Shown here: positions 21,274-28,887 of the stretch, piece by piece
Layout of the letters: every line of letters starts with the position of its first letter
Numbering within the stretch: position 1 is the first letter of the stretch
Source: Streptomyces mexicanus
Lineage (GTDB): Bacteria > Actinomycetota > Actinomycetes > Streptomycetales > Streptomycetaceae
Assembly: GCF_902506575.1 (NCBI RefSeq)
Contig: NZ_LR732544.1
Location: forward strand, 4,306,927 to 4,370,039
Length of the DNA stretch: 63,113 nucleotides
Direction of reading: 5' to 3'
Translations under genes and position numbers: made by a program
The notes under the pieces: generated by a model
Database searches by the model: none
What the model was told of the DNA's origin: nothing
What the model saw: only the letters and a program-made list of their open reading frames with translations

Positions 21274-21540
21274 ATGAGCGTCATCGGGTGGATCATCCTG
21301 GGGCTGCTGGCGGGGGCCATCGCGAAGCTCCTGCTGCCGGGGCGCGACCCGGGCGGCTTCATCGGCACGACCCTCATCGGCATCGCGGGCGCGTTCATCG
21401 GCGGCTGGATCTCGGCCCGCTGGCTGGACCACCCGATCTCGCGGAACTTCTACGACGGCGCCACCTGGGCCGCGGCGATCGGCGGCTCGCTGGTGCTGCT
21501 GATCGCCTACCGGCTCCTGTTCGGCAACTCACGCGACTGA
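21274..21540 (+). CDS. GlsB/YeaQ/YmgE-family stress-response membrane protein
   Basis: An 88-residue protein with three glycine-rich hydrophobic segments: GWIILGLLAGAIAKLLLPG, GGFIGTTLIGIAGAFIGGWI and AAAIGGSLVLLIAYRLLFG. This is the transglycosylase-associated/YeaQ family pattern. These small membrane proteins are often stress-induced; their molecular role is not known. The gene has its own 125-base upstream gap and a strong terminator downstream. Confidence 0.88.
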   Translation: MSVIGWIILGLLAGAIAKLLLPGRDPGGFIGTTLIGIAGAFIGGWISARWLDHPISRNFYDGATWAAAIGGSLVLLIAYRLLFGNSRD

Positions 21541-21571
21541 GCGCGCCGAGCGCGCACCGCACCCGCGCGCA

Positions 21572-21623
21572 CACCACAGGGGTAGGCACCCGGATTCCGG
21601 CCGGGTGCCCACCCCTTGTGGTG
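21572..21623. terminator. Bidirectional terminator between the GlsB-like gene and yajQ
   Basis: The 5' arm beginning CACCACAGGGG TAGGCACCCGG pairs with CCGGGTGCCCACCCCTTGTGGTG with one bulge or mismatch, giving a long stem of more than 20 bp. It lies between convergent genes and so can act in both directions. Confidence 0.85.
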
Positions 21624-21653
21624 CCTCGTCGCGGTGTCCCGCCGGCCCGTCGT

Positions 21654-22142
21654 CTACCGGTAGTTCACGAACTGCATCGCGAAGTCGAAGTCCTTGCCCT
21701 TCAGCAACGCGATGACGGCCTGCAGGTCGTCACGGCTCTTGGAGCTGACCCGCAGCTCCTCACCCTGCACCTGGGCCTTCACGCCCTTCGGGCCCTCGTC
21801 ACGGATGATCTTCGCCACCTTCTTGGCGTTCTCCTGAGAGATGCCCTCCTGGATCGAGGCGAAGATCTTGTACTCCTTGCCGGACAGCTGCGGCTCACCG
21901 GCCTCCAGGGCCTTCAGCGAGATGCCGCGCTTGATCAGCTTGGACTGGAAGACGTCGAGGACAGCCTTCACCCGGTCCTCGGAGTTCGCCTCCATGAGGA
22001 TCTTCTCACCGGACCACGAGATCGAGGCACCCACGCCCTTGAAGTCGTAGCGCTGCGAGATCTCCTTGGCGGCCTGGTTGAGGGCGTTGTCGACCTCCTG
22101 CCGCTCGACCTTCGAGACGATGTCGAAACTGGAGTCGGCCAT
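21654..22142 (-). CDS. YajQ-family nucleotide-binding protein
   Basis: A 162-residue protein matching YajQ in length (about 163) and sequence. It begins [20 protein letters not shown] and has the RYDFKG motif, [21 protein letters not shown] and the [11 protein letters not shown] end. The fold is two RNA-recognition-like domains; homologues bind cyclic-di-GMP or nucleotides and RNA. A Shine-Dalgarno (GGAG) precedes the ATG at 22140-22142. It is conserved near tRNA-Tyr in streptomycetes. Confidence 0.93.
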   Translation of the reverse strand: MADSSFDIVSKVERQEVDNALNQAAKEISQRYDFKGVGASISWSGEKILMEANSEDRVKAVLDVFQSKLIKRGISLKALEAGEPQLSGKEYKIFASIQEGISQENAKKVAKIIRDEGPKGVKAQVQGEELRVSSKSRDDLQAVIALLKGKDFDFAMQFVNYR

Positions 22143-22376
22143 GTCCTGTGGCTCCTTGTTCGGGGTATGTCGGGGTGCGTTCCAGCTGCGTGTCGGCGTC
22201 CGCGGGGAGGCCGCCGAGTCCGGCGTTCGGTTCCCGGGCGCATCCGCACCAGCCTAGCCACCCCCCGCTCCGGCGGTGCGGATCAATGGGGTGGCGAAGC
22301 ACCCCTCGGCATCGGGTATTGTTTACGTCGTTGCCAGGGAGCACCGCCGAAAGGCGGTTCGAACGGCAGCATCCCC

Positions 22377-22458
22377 GGCGGTGTGCCCGAGCGGCCAAAG
22401 GGAGCAGACTGTAAATCTGCCGGCTCAGCCTTCCTAGGTTCGAATCCTAGCGCCGCCA
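22377..22458 (+). tRNA. tRNA-Tyr (anticodon GTA)
   Basis: An 82-base class II tRNA. Acceptor arms GGCGGTG and CGCCGCC pair with one G-U. The anticodon loop in gactgtaaatc carries GTA. A long variable arm follows, and the T arm is ctagg-ttcgaat-cctag. The discriminator is A. CCA is not encoded. Upstream, tattgt (22317-22322) could be its -10 element. Confidence 0.95.
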
Positions 22459-22468
22459 CACTGGGGAA

Positions 22469-22509
22469 GACCCCCTCCGAACTGCGGAAACGCAGAGCGG
22501 AGGGGGTCT
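22469..22509 (+). terminator. Terminator downstream of tRNA-Tyr
   Basis: GACCCCCTCCG and CGGAGGGGGTC form a perfect stem of 11 bp enclosing a smaller hairpin (ctgcg..cgcag). It begins 11 bases after the tRNA end, and the 3' side is followed by tcttc. Confidence 0.85.
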
Positions 22510-22595
22510 CTTCGTTGATGGGGGGCATCCGTATCGTTGATGCGGGAGCATCCGAGCGGGCGGTCGCTGTCAGTGCCCCGGTGCACACTGGCCCC

Positions 22596-22808
22596 ATGTC
22601 CTCGCGTCGCAGACACTGCCCCGAGTGCCGCCGGGAGATCGCCGTCGTGGCCGGGCGGTTCGCCCGTCACGATCCGCCCGGTGCCCGGGAGAACGGCGAG
22701 CTGACCTCCTGCCCCGGCTCCCGGCGGGTGGCGCAACTGGAAGGTGTCCAGCCGTCGTTGGACGGGTACGTTGTTCCGGAGTTCCCCGGTCAGCTCCCGC
22801 TGTTCTAG
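22596..22808 (+). CDS. Small conserved hypothetical protein with CPEC motif
   Basis: A 70-residue protein beginning MSSRRRHCPECRREIAVVAG. C8 and C11 form a CxxC pair, with a later Cys in LTSCPGSRR, and H32 in FARHDPP could complete a small zinc site. The end VPEFPGQLPLF is hydrophobic. Length and composition suit a real gene rather than chance, and I believe similar proteins occur widely in streptomycetes, but I do not know a function. The ATG at 22596 is chosen because the upstream part of the frame runs through tRNA-Tyr. Confidence 0.7.
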   Translation: MSSRRRHCPECRREIAVVAGRFARHDPPGARENGELTSCPGSRRVAQLEGVQPSLDGYVVPEFPGQLPLF

Positions 22809-22839
22809 CCCGCCACCGCCCACCACCGCCGGCGGCCGC

Positions 22840-23496
22840 TCAGTTGCCCGCCACGGACTTCACCGCCACCGACACCGGGGTCGAGCCGCTGACCAGTTCC
22901 AGGGTCAGGCCCGCCGTCGCCGGGGTGTCCACCAACTCGGCCAGGACCGTGGCGACGTCGTCGCGGGGGATCGAGCCGCGGCCCGTGTGCGCCTCCAGGC
23001 GGACCAGGCCGGTACCGGCGTCGTCCGTCAGCGCGCCCGGTCGCAGGATCGTCCACTCCAGGGCGTCCTGAGCGCGTACGTGGTCGTCCGCCGCGCCCTT
23101 GGCGCGCAGGTAGACGTCGAAGACCTCGTCGCCCTCGTGCCGGGCGTCCGCGCCCATCGACGACACCACCAGCAGGCGCCGTACGCCCGCCCTGACCGCG
23201 GCGTCGGCGAACAGCACGGCCGCGCCCTTGTCCACGGTGTCCTTGCGGGCCGCGCCGCTGCCCGGGCCCGCGCCCGCCGCGAACACGGCCGCGTCCGCGC
23301 CGCGCAGCCGCTCCGCGACCTCCTCGACCGAGGCCGACTCCAGGTCCAGCACGATCGGTTCGGCGCCGGCCGCCCGCAGGTCGTCGGCCTGTTCGGCACG
23401 GCGGATGATGCCCGCCCCCTCGTCCCCGCGCGCGGCGAGCAGCCGCTCCAGCCGTAGCGCGATCTGACCATGACCACCAGCGATGACAATGCGCAT
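22840..23496 (-). CDS. NAD(P)H-binding SDR-like protein (NmrA/BVR-like)
   Basis: A 218-residue Rossmann protein. MRIVIAGGHGQIALRLERLL has the GGxGxI nucleotide-binding loop, with D in IVLDLES, a VFAAGAG strand, and LLVVSSMGAD followed by YLRAKGAADDHV, where Y-x3-K-like spacing is retained. The end VSGSTPVSVAVKSVAG is typical of this group. It may be a reductase or a redox sensor; the substrate is unknown. The ATG at 23494-23496 starts the homology; the frame upstream is repetitive. Confidence 0.85.
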   Translation of the reverse strand: MRIVIAGGHGQIALRLERLLAARGDEGAGIIRRAEQADDLRAAGAEPIVLDLESASVEEVAERLRGADAAVFAAGAGPGSGAARKDTVDKGAAVLFADAAVRAGVRRLLVVSSMGADARHEGDEVFDVYLRAKGAADDHVRAQDALEWTILRPGALTDDAGTGLVRLEAHTGRGSIPRDDVATVLAELVDTPATAGLTLELVSGSTPVSVAVKSVAGN

Positions 23497-23666
23497 GTTT
23501 CCGACCGTACGCCCGGATGGCCGCATCCGCCGCACGACCGTGGCCGCATCCGCCGCACGACCGACCCCCACGACCGGCCGCAACGGGCGGCCGGCTGAGG
23601 GTCGGTCAGGGGGAGCCGGTCACCGGGCCGATCTTGGACCGGTCGGCAGCCGGCCGGTCCCGGCCG

Positions 23667-24974
23667 CTACGACAGCTCGCCCCGGCCCTGCCGCGGCAGT
23701 CCCAGTTCCACCGATGCCGCCGAGTCGCAGAACTCCCGCACCGCGCTCGTGCGCGCCACCACGCGCCCCTGGTGCACCACCATGCGGCTGTAGGCGAGCG
23801 AGAGCGCGCCCGCCAGCCGTTCGCCGCGCACCGCGAGCAGTTCCGCGGGGAATCCCGCCTCCACCCGCACCTCGGGCAGGCCGAGCACCGCCCGGGCCGA
23901 AGCGCTCACCGCGTCGTAGGCCTCCTCGGGGCGCAGTCCGTGCCGGGCGGCCAGCAGATAGGCGGCCTCCAGCGGGTCGCCGCGCCCCACCGGGTTCGAC
24001 ACGTCCCGCAGCGCGCCGCTGCCCGCGGCCACCCGCACCCCGGCCGCCCGCAGCAGCCGTACCGGGGCCGTGCCGGGGCCCTCGGCGCCCGCGCAGCCGC
24101 CCTGCGGCAGGCACACCACGGTCACCCCGGCCGCGGCCAGCTGGTCCGCCGCCCGCGCGGCCGCCTCGGCGGGCAGCCGGCCCAGGCCGCCGCACGGGCC
24201 CAGCGTCACCCCCGGACGCAGGCCGCCCGCCATCGCCGCGATGCGCGCCAGACGGGCCGGGTCCGTGCCGTCGGTGTGCAGGTCGACCGGGCAGCCGTGT
24301 TCGGAGGCCACCTCCAGGACGGCCTCCACGTAGCCCGTGGGGTCGGGGTCCACGTCCGGACAGCCGCCGACCACGCACGCGCCCATCTTGACCGCCTCCC
24401 GCAGCATCGCCAGCCCGTCCGCGCCGGCCGCCCCGGTCAGCACGCGCGGCACCGCCACGGTCGTCAGCTCCACGAGCCCGCGCCGCGCCCGCCGGGCCTG
24501 CAGGACCGCGCTCAGGGCACCCAGGCCCTGGACGTCGCCCACGCGCACGTGCGCGCGCAGCGCGGTCGCGCCGTGGCCCAGCTGCAGCAGCGCGGCCTCG
24601 ATCGCCCGGCGCTGGACGTCCTCGGGGGCGTACGACACCGGCCCGTCGCCGTCGGCGGTCAGGGCGGTGTCGGCGTGCGCGTGGGGCCCGGCGGGGGCCG
24701 GCAGGAGCAGGTAGCCGCTCAGGTCCACCCGGGACCCGTCGTCGCCCTCGCGCGCGCCACGGGGGGGGCCCGCGCCCCGCCTGCCCGTCCGCCCTGCGGT
24801 GCCCAGGCTGCCCGCCGTGCCGACCGCCTCGATGCGCCCGTCGGACAGACGGACGTCCACGGTGCGCCCGTCGGTCAGCCGGGCACCGCTCAGGAGCAGG
24901 ACGCCCGGGTCCGGCGGGCCGGACGGGCCCGGGGAGGAGGACGAGGGAGGTGGCTGCTGCTGACCGGGAGGCAT
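23667..24974 (-). CDS. Amidohydrolase-fold protein (cytosine-deaminase-like) lacking some metal ligands
   Basis: A 435-residue protein. After a Pro/Ser/Gln-rich head it has the beta-sandwich segment VLLLSGARLTDGRTVDVRLSDGRIEAVG and the metal motif HAH (98-100 in AGPHAHADTAL). DLHTDGTDPARL follows, where CodA has its next His. The third His expected in the TVSH region is replaced (TLGPCGGLG). The catalytic Asp expected in the SDNVRDP region is replaced by Gly (GSGALRDVSNP). Enzymes of this group deaminate cytosine or related rings; this copy may be inactive or altered. The ATG at 24974 has GGAG upstream. The run of eight G at about 24757 does not break the frame. Confidence 0.78.
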   Translation of the reverse strand: MPPGQQQPPPSSSSPGPSGPPDPGVLLLSGARLTDGRTVDVRLSDGRIEAVGTAGSLGTAGRTGRRGAGPPRGAREGDDGSRVDLSGYLLLPAPAGPHAHADTALTADGDGPVSYAPEDVQRRAIEAALLQLGHGATALRAHVRVGDVQGLGALSAVLQARRARRGLVELTTVAVPRVLTGAAGADGLAMLREAVKMGACVVGGCPDVDPDPTGYVEAVLEVASEHGCPVDLHTDGTDPARLARIAAMAGGLRPGVTLGPCGGLGRLPAEAAARAADQLAAAGVTVVCLPQGGCAGAEGPGTAPVRLLRAAGVRVAAGSGALRDVSNPVGRGDPLEAAYLLAARHGLRPEEAYDAVSASARAVLGLPEVRVEAGFPAELLAVRGERLAGALSLAYSRMVVHQGRVVARTSAVREFCDSAASVELGLPRQGRGELS

Positions 24975-25289
24975 CGCACTCCAGCTGAGGGACGGCGAGG
25001 GGGGAAGGGGACGACGGCAGGGCGCGGACACAAGATCACGCAGTGCGACGAGCCTAGGGTGGCCGCCGCGCGGGACGGGGGAGGAGCGCAATAGTCGTAC
25101 CGGTGTGGCCGAAGCCCGGTAGGACGGTTGGCCCGGCGGCCGAGCGGCCGAGCGGCCGAGCACGCGTCAGGCGCGGGCGGTGCCAGGGGCGCGGACGTGT
25201 GGACGTGCGGCAATCGGGCAGGGGTCGGGGAACGGCCCGGGAACGGATTTGGGCGAACGGCGGCGGACCGTGTAATGTCTTCATCGCTC
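24975..25289. other. Intergenic region between the amidohydrolase gene and tRNA-Thr
   Basis: The 315 bases contain the upstream region of the minus-strand gene and GC-rich sequence with a ggccgagcggccgagcggccgag repeat (about 25133-25160). They end in a good promoter for the tRNA genes: TTGGGC (25249-25254) and TAATGT (25273-25278), 18 bases apart. I see no gene. Confidence 0.65.
25249..25278 (+). promoter_or_regulatory. Promoter for tRNA-Thr and tRNA-Met
   Basis: TTGGGC at 25249-25254 and TAATGT at 25273-25278 with an 18-base spacer fit a vegetative (HrdB-type) promoter 11 bases ahead of tRNA-Thr. No other promoter is evident before tRNA-Met or rpmG. Confidence 0.6.
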
Positions 25290-25362
25290 GCCCCAATAGC
25301 TCAGTCGGCAGAGCGTCTCCATGGTAAGGAGAAGGTCAACGGTTCGATTCCGTTTTGGGGCT
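25290..25362 (+). tRNA. tRNA-Thr (anticodon GGT)
   Basis: A 73-base cloverleaf. Acceptor GCCCCAA/TTGGGGC is perfect. The D arm is in tagctcagtcggcagagc, the anticodon loop atggtaa gives GGT, and the T arm is aacgg-ttcgatt-ccgtt. The discriminator is T and CCA is not encoded. Confidence 0.96.
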
Positions 25363-25408
25363 CTGATGTGAGAGGTACCCGCCGCAAGGCGGGGCCCGAT
25401 CGCATCGC

Positions 25409-25481
25409 AGCGGTGTAGCTCAGTCGGTAGAGCAAGCGGCTCATAATCGCTGTGTCACCGGTTCAAGTCCGGTCACCGCTA
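25409..25481 (+). tRNA. tRNA-Met, elongator (anticodon CAT)
   Basis: A 73-base cloverleaf. Acceptor AGCGGTG/CACCGCT is perfect, the anticodon loop ctcataa gives CAT, and the T arm is accgg-ttcaagt-ccggt. The paired first acceptor bases (A-T) mark it as an elongator rather than an initiator tRNA. It is 46 bases after tRNA-Thr, probably one transcript with rpmG following. Confidence 0.94.
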
Positions 25482-25571
25482 CTCTCAGTAGCCGATTGCC
25501 GGGTCGGTCCGTCGATCGGCTACTCTTCATGTGCGTTATTTCTAGTCAACCGTTCGTCAAGGAGCACTCAC

Positions 25572-25736
25572 GTGGCTGCCACCGACGTCCGCCCGAAGAT
25601 CACGCTGGCCTGCGTGGAGTGCAAGGAGCGGAACTACATCACCAAGAAGAACCGGCGTAACAACCCGGACCGTCTGGAGATGAAGAAGCACTGCCCGCGT
25701 TGCAACGCGCACACCGCGCACCGCGAGACGCGATAA
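25572..25736 (+). CDS. rpmG: 50S ribosomal protein L33 (zinc-binding form)
   Basis: A 54-residue bL33: [29 protein letters not shown] and so on. CVEC and CPRC supply four zinc ligands, so this is the C+ form, repressed under zinc limitation in organisms that also carry a C-minus copy. The GTG at 25572 is preceded by AAGGAG. The order tRNA-Thr, tRNA-Met, rpmG, hadA/hadB-like matches that in mycobacteria. Confidence 0.96.
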   Translation: MAATDVRPKITLACVECKERNYITKKNRRNNPDRLEMKKHCPRCNAHTAHRETR

Positions 25737-25748
25737 ACCAGACACAGT

Positions 25749-25784
25749 CATGAGGCCGTCCCCACACCAGGGGGCGGCCTCATG
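25749..25784 (+). terminator. Terminator after rpmG
   Basis: CATGAGGCCGTCCCC and GGGGGCGGCCTCATG form a 15-bp stem with one G-U pair and a 6-base loop, 12 bases after the rpmG stop; ctgttt follows. Confidence 0.88.
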
Positions 25785-25828
25785 CTGTTTGATCGAACCG
25801 ACGCAAGACATCAGGAGGTGCCGCGCGC

Positions 25829-26281
25829 ATGGCGCTCGACCAGTCCTTCGTGGGGCGGTCCTACCCGCCCACCGCTCCCTACGAGGTGGGCCGGGAAAAG
25901 ATCCGGGAGTTCGCCGAGGCGGTGGGGGACACCAACCCGGCCTACACGGACCCCGAGGCGGCCAAGGCGCTCGGCCACCCGGACGTGATCGCCCCGCCGA
26001 CCTTCCTGTTCGCCATCACCTACAAGGCCGCCGCGCAGGTCGTCCAGGACCCGCAGCTCGGCCTCGACTTCAGCCGGGTGGTGCACGGCGACCAGAAGTT
26101 CGCCTACGTCCGCCCCGTGCGCGCCGGTGACCGGCTGTCCGTCACCTCCACGATCGACGCGATCAAGTCCCTGGCCGGCAACGACATCATGGACGTCCGG
26201 GGCGAGGTGCACGACGAGGCGGGCGAGCACGTGGCGACCACCTGGATGAAGCTCGTGGCCCGCGCGGCCGAGGAGGCGTGA
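25829..26281 (+). CDS. MaoC-like hotdog protein, HadA-type dehydratase subunit
   Basis: A 150-residue single-hotdog protein (MALDQSFVGRSYPPTAPYEVGRE at the start) with the FAS1-like dehydratase pattern: EFAEAVGDTNPAYTDPEAAK, then APPTFLFAIT and VHGDQKFAYVRPVRAGDRL. It lacks the Asp-x4-His catalytic pair, as expected of HadA, which binds substrate while its partner HadB catalyses. The next gene supplies that partner 7 bases on. In mycobacteria HadAB dehydrates 3-hydroxyacyl-ACP in mycolic acid synthesis; streptomycetes make no mycolates, so the acyl substrate here is unknown. Confidence 0.88.
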   Translation: MALDQSFVGRSYPPTAPYEVGREKIREFAEAVGDTNPAYTDPEAAKALGHPDVIAPPTFLFAITYKAAAQVVQDPQLGLDFSRVVHGDQKFAYVRPVRAGDRLSVTSTIDAIKSLAGNDIMDVRGEVHDEAGEHVATTWMKLVARAAEEA

Positions 26282-26288
26282 GGAACCC

Positions 26289-26717
26289 ATGACGGCGAAG
26301 ATCGCCTACGACGACGTCGAGGTCGGCACCGAGCTGCCGGCGCAGACCTTCCCCGTGACCCGTGCCACGCTCGTCCAGTACGCGGGCGCCTCCGGGGACT
26401 TCAACCCCATCCACTGGAACGAGCGGTTCGCCAAGGAGGTCGGGCTGCCGGACGTGATCGCGCACGGCATGTTCACCATGGCCGAGGCGATCCGGGTCGT
26501 CACCGACTGGGCCGGTGACCCGGGCGCGGTCGTCGAGTACGGCGTCCGCTTCACCAAGCCCGTCGTCGTCCCCGACGACGACAAGGGCGCCCGGATCGAG
26601 GTCTCCGGCAAGGTCGCGGCCAAGCTGGAGGACAACACCGTCCGGGTGGACCTGACCGCCGTCAGCGGCGGGCAGAAGGTCCTCGGGATGGCCCGCGCGG
26701 TCGTCCGCCTGGCCTGA
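26289..26717 (+). CDS. MaoC-like (R)-hydratase/dehydratase, HadB-type catalytic subunit
   Basis: A 142-residue hotdog protein with the catalytic Asp and His of hydratase 2 in GASGDFNPIHWNERFAKEVG (D-x4-H), followed by VIAHGMFTMAEAIRVV. It forms the active half of a heterodimer with the preceding HadA-like protein; the genes are 7 bases apart with GAGG before the ATG. The likely reaction is reversible dehydration of (3R)-hydroxyacyl-ACP or -CoA. The placement between rpmG and the secE-nusG region is shared with mycobacterial hadAB. Confidence 0.9.
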   Translation: MTAKIAYDDVEVGTELPAQTFPVTRATLVQYAGASGDFNPIHWNERFAKEVGLPDVIAHGMFTMAEAIRVVTDWAGDPGAVVEYGVRFTKPVVVPDDDKGARIEVSGKVAAKLEDNTVRVDLTAVSGGQKVLGMARAVVRLA

Positions 26718-26809
26718 CCCGTCACCACCGCCTGACCGGTCACCACGGCCCTGACCGGTCACCGCGGCCCTGGCGGGCTCTGTCGGCGGGGTCTCGTAGT
26801 CTTGGGCGC

Positions 26810-27865
26810 GTGCAGGAACTCCACGACGCGCCCCTGGCCCCGCTGACCACCTTCCGGCTGGGCGGTCCCGCGAACCGGCTGCTCACCGCGACCACCGACG
26901 CCGAGGTGATCGACGCCGTCCGCGAGGCCGACGCCACCGGCACGCCACTGCTGGTCATCGGCGGCGGCTCCAACCTGGTCATCGGCGACAAGGGCTTCGA
27001 CGGCACCGCCCTGCGCATCGCCACCCGCGGCGTGGAGCTGCGCGGTACGACGCTGGAGCTGGCCGCCGGCGAGGTGTGGACGGACGCCGTCGCGCGCACC
27101 GTGGAGGCCGGCCTCGCCGGCATCGAATGCCTCGCCGGCATCCCCGGCTCCGCCGGCGCCACCCCCATCCAGAACGTCGGGGCGTACGGCCAGGAGATCT
27201 CCACCACCCTCACCGAGGTCGTCGCCTACGACCGCCGGGCCGGCGAGACGGTCACCCTGACCAACGAGGAGTGCGCGTTCTCCTACCGGCACAGCCGCTT
27301 CAAGGCCGACCCCGAACGGTACGTCGTGCTGCGCGTCCGCTTCGCGCTGCAGGACGCGGGCGGGCTGTCGGCGCCGGTGAAGTACGCCGAGACGGCCCGT
27401 GCGCTGGGCGTGGCCGTGGGCGACCGGGCGCCGCTGGCCACCGCCCGCGACACCGTGCTGAAGCTGCGCGCAGGGAAGGGCATGGTGCTGGACCCCGAGG
27501 ACCACGACACCTGGTCGGCCGGGTCCTTCTTCACCAACCCGATCCTCACCGACGCCGAGTTCGCCGCGTTCCGCGCCCGGGTCCGGGAGCGCCTGGGCGA
27601 GGAGGCCGAACCGCCCGCGTACCCGGCGGGGCAGGGGCGCACCAAGACCTCCGCGGCCTGGCTGATCGACAAGGCCGGCTTCACCAAGGGCTACGGCAGC
27701 GGCCCGGCCCGGATCTCCACCAAGCACACCCTCGCCCTGACCAACCGCGGCGGCGCCACCACGGAGGACCTGCTGGCCCTGGCCCGCGAGGTCGTGGCCG
27801 GGGTGCGCGAGACGTTCGGCATCACCCTGGTCAACGAGCCGGTGACGGTGGGCGTGAGCCTGTAG
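26810..27865 (+). CDS. murB: UDP-N-acetylenolpyruvoylglucosamine reductase
   Basis: A 351-residue FAD enzyme that makes UDP-N-acetylmuramate with NADPH, the second committed step of peptidoglycan synthesis. FAD-binding motifs: TTFRLGGPANRLL, VIGGGSNLVIGDKGFDG and GIPGSAGATPIQNVGAYGQE. Active-site features: the catalytic Arg in FSYRHSRFK, the Ser in SAGSFFTNPI and the terminal Glu region. It belongs to the type I length class with a C-terminal extension. GTG start at 26810. Confidence 0.96.
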   Translation: MQELHDAPLAPLTTFRLGGPANRLLTATTDAEVIDAVREADATGTPLLVIGGGSNLVIGDKGFDGTALRIATRGVELRGTTLELAAGEVWTDAVARTVEAGLAGIECLAGIPGSAGATPIQNVGAYGQEISTTLTEVVAYDRRAGETVTLTNEECAFSYRHSRFKADPERYVVLRVRFALQDAGGLSAPVKYAETARALGVAVGDRAPLATARDTVLKLRAGKGMVLDPEDHDTWSAGSFFTNPILTDAEFAAFRARVRERLGEEAEPPAYPAGQGRTKTSAAWLIDKAGFTKGYGSGPARISTKHTLALTNRGGATTEDLLALAREVVAGVRETFGITLVNEPVTVGVSL

Positions 27866-28137
27866 GCCCTGCCCCGGACCGGACCGGACGGCTCCGGACC
27901 GGCCGGATGGCTCCGGAACGGCCAGATGGCTCCGGACCGGCTGTGAGCGCTCCGGACCGGCCGTAAGCGCTCCGGATCGGCCGGGAGCGCCCCGGATGCC
28001 CCGGCCCGGGCGAGACCACCCTGGATCGGCCGGGCTCCCCCGGCCCGGCCGGGACCGGACCCAGGGGCTGACCGGACCGGCCGGGACCGGCCCCAGGGTC
28101 CAACCGGACAGACCCGGGACCGGACCGGGCCCCAGGT
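27866..28137. repeat. Non-coding CCGGACCGG-type repeats downstream of murB
   Basis: Most of these 272 bases are imperfect repeats of gctccggaccggccg- and accggaccggccggga-type units, over ten copies in varying spacing. Translations are low-complexity in all frames. The segment lies between convergent genes. The many self-complementary CCGG runs could terminate transcription from both sides. No gene is seen. Confidence 0.7.
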
Positions 28138-28770
28138 CTAATACGCCACACCCACCCCCTGCTTCACCGTCGCCGGATCGTCGGTCATCGCCAGCATCGC
28201 GTGGGCCACGTCCGCCCGGGCGATGAAGCGGCCGCGCGGCGGGAAGCCGCCGACGACCGTGCGGTAGGTGCCGGTCAGCGGCTTGTTCTGCAGGCGCGGC
28301 GGGCGGACGACCGTCCAGTCCGTGGCGCTGCGGGCCAGTTCGGCCTCCATCTCGCGCAGGTCGGCGTAGACGTCCTTCAGCAGCGCCGAGACCAGACGGC
28401 GGACCGTCCGGTCCAGTGGTCCGTCGCCCGCCGGTGCGGGGCCGACGGGTCCCGCGCTCACCACGAGCAGCCGCCGTACGCCCTCCGCCTCCAGCGCGCC
28501 CAGCACCGTGCGCGTCAGCCGGGTCGCCACGCCGGCGTCCTCGCGGCTGCGGGCGCCCAGTCCGGACAGCACCGCGTCACGGCCCGCGACGGCGGGGCGC
28601 ACGGCCTCCGGGTCCCGCAGATCGGCGCGGAACACCTCCAGTCCGTCGCCCGTCACGGTCAGCCGGGCCGGATCGCGGACGACGGCGGTGACCCGGTGGC
28701 CGGCCGTGAGCGCCTGTCGGACGATCTCCTGGCCGATTCCACCGGTGGCGCCGAAAACGGTGAGGTTCAT
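28138..28770 (-). CDS. NAD(P)-dependent SDR-like oxidoreductase (NmrA-type), TetR-controlled
   Basis: A 210-residue Rossmann protein beginning MNLTVFGATGGIGQEIVRQA, with GxTGGIG at 8-13, R in AVVRDPARL (NADP preference), DLRDPEAV, AVLSGLG and LLVVSAGPVG. It resembles the flavin-reductase/biliverdin-reductase-like group. The gene diverges from a TetR regulator across a double-dyad operator, so it is almost surely that regulator's target. The substrate is unknown. Confidence 0.87.
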   Translation of the reverse strand: MNLTVFGATGGIGQEIVRQALTAGHRVTAVVRDPARLTVTGDGLEVFRADLRDPEAVRPAVAGRDAVLSGLGARSREDAGVATRLTRTVLGALEAEGVRRLLVVSAGPVGPAPAGDGPLDRTVRRLVSALLKDVYADLREMEAELARSATDWTVVRPPRLQNKPLTGTYRTVVGGFPPRGRFIARADVAHAMLAMTDDPATVKQGVGVAY

Positions 28771-28794
28771 GACTGCTCCTGCGCTGGCAACGTC

Positions 28795-28844
28795 GGTGAG
28801 TATTCACTCACCCGGTTCTCCTCTAGGGTGAGTGAATACTCACC
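28795..28844. promoter_or_regulatory. Double-dyad TetR operator between the SDR gene and tetR
   Basis: GGTGAGTATTCACTCACCC (28795-28813) and GGGTGAGTGAATACTCACC (28826-28844) are exact inverted copies around a 12-base spacer. Each arm is itself a palindrome (GGTGAGT-ATTC-ACTCACC), so two TetR dimers could bind. It covers the divergent promoter region, whose exact -10/-35 elements I cannot assign with confidence. Confidence 0.88.
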
Positions 28845-28887
28845 AACCCGTCAACGGCCCTCGGGCCGCCGTGAAATCCTTGGGACC

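Noticed and set aside
22377..22520. Integration (att) site at tRNA-Tyr
   Set aside because: No integrase, no second copy of the tRNA 3' end and no foreign-looking DNA follow; a normal terminator does.
24750..24770. Run of eight G as a frameshift in the amidohydrolase gene
   Set aside because: The reading frame stays open with conserved segments on both sides, so no frameshift is needed.
27866..28137. Repeats downstream of murB as a CRISPR array
   Set aside because: Units are short, imperfect and without unique spacers of constant length, and no cas gene is present.
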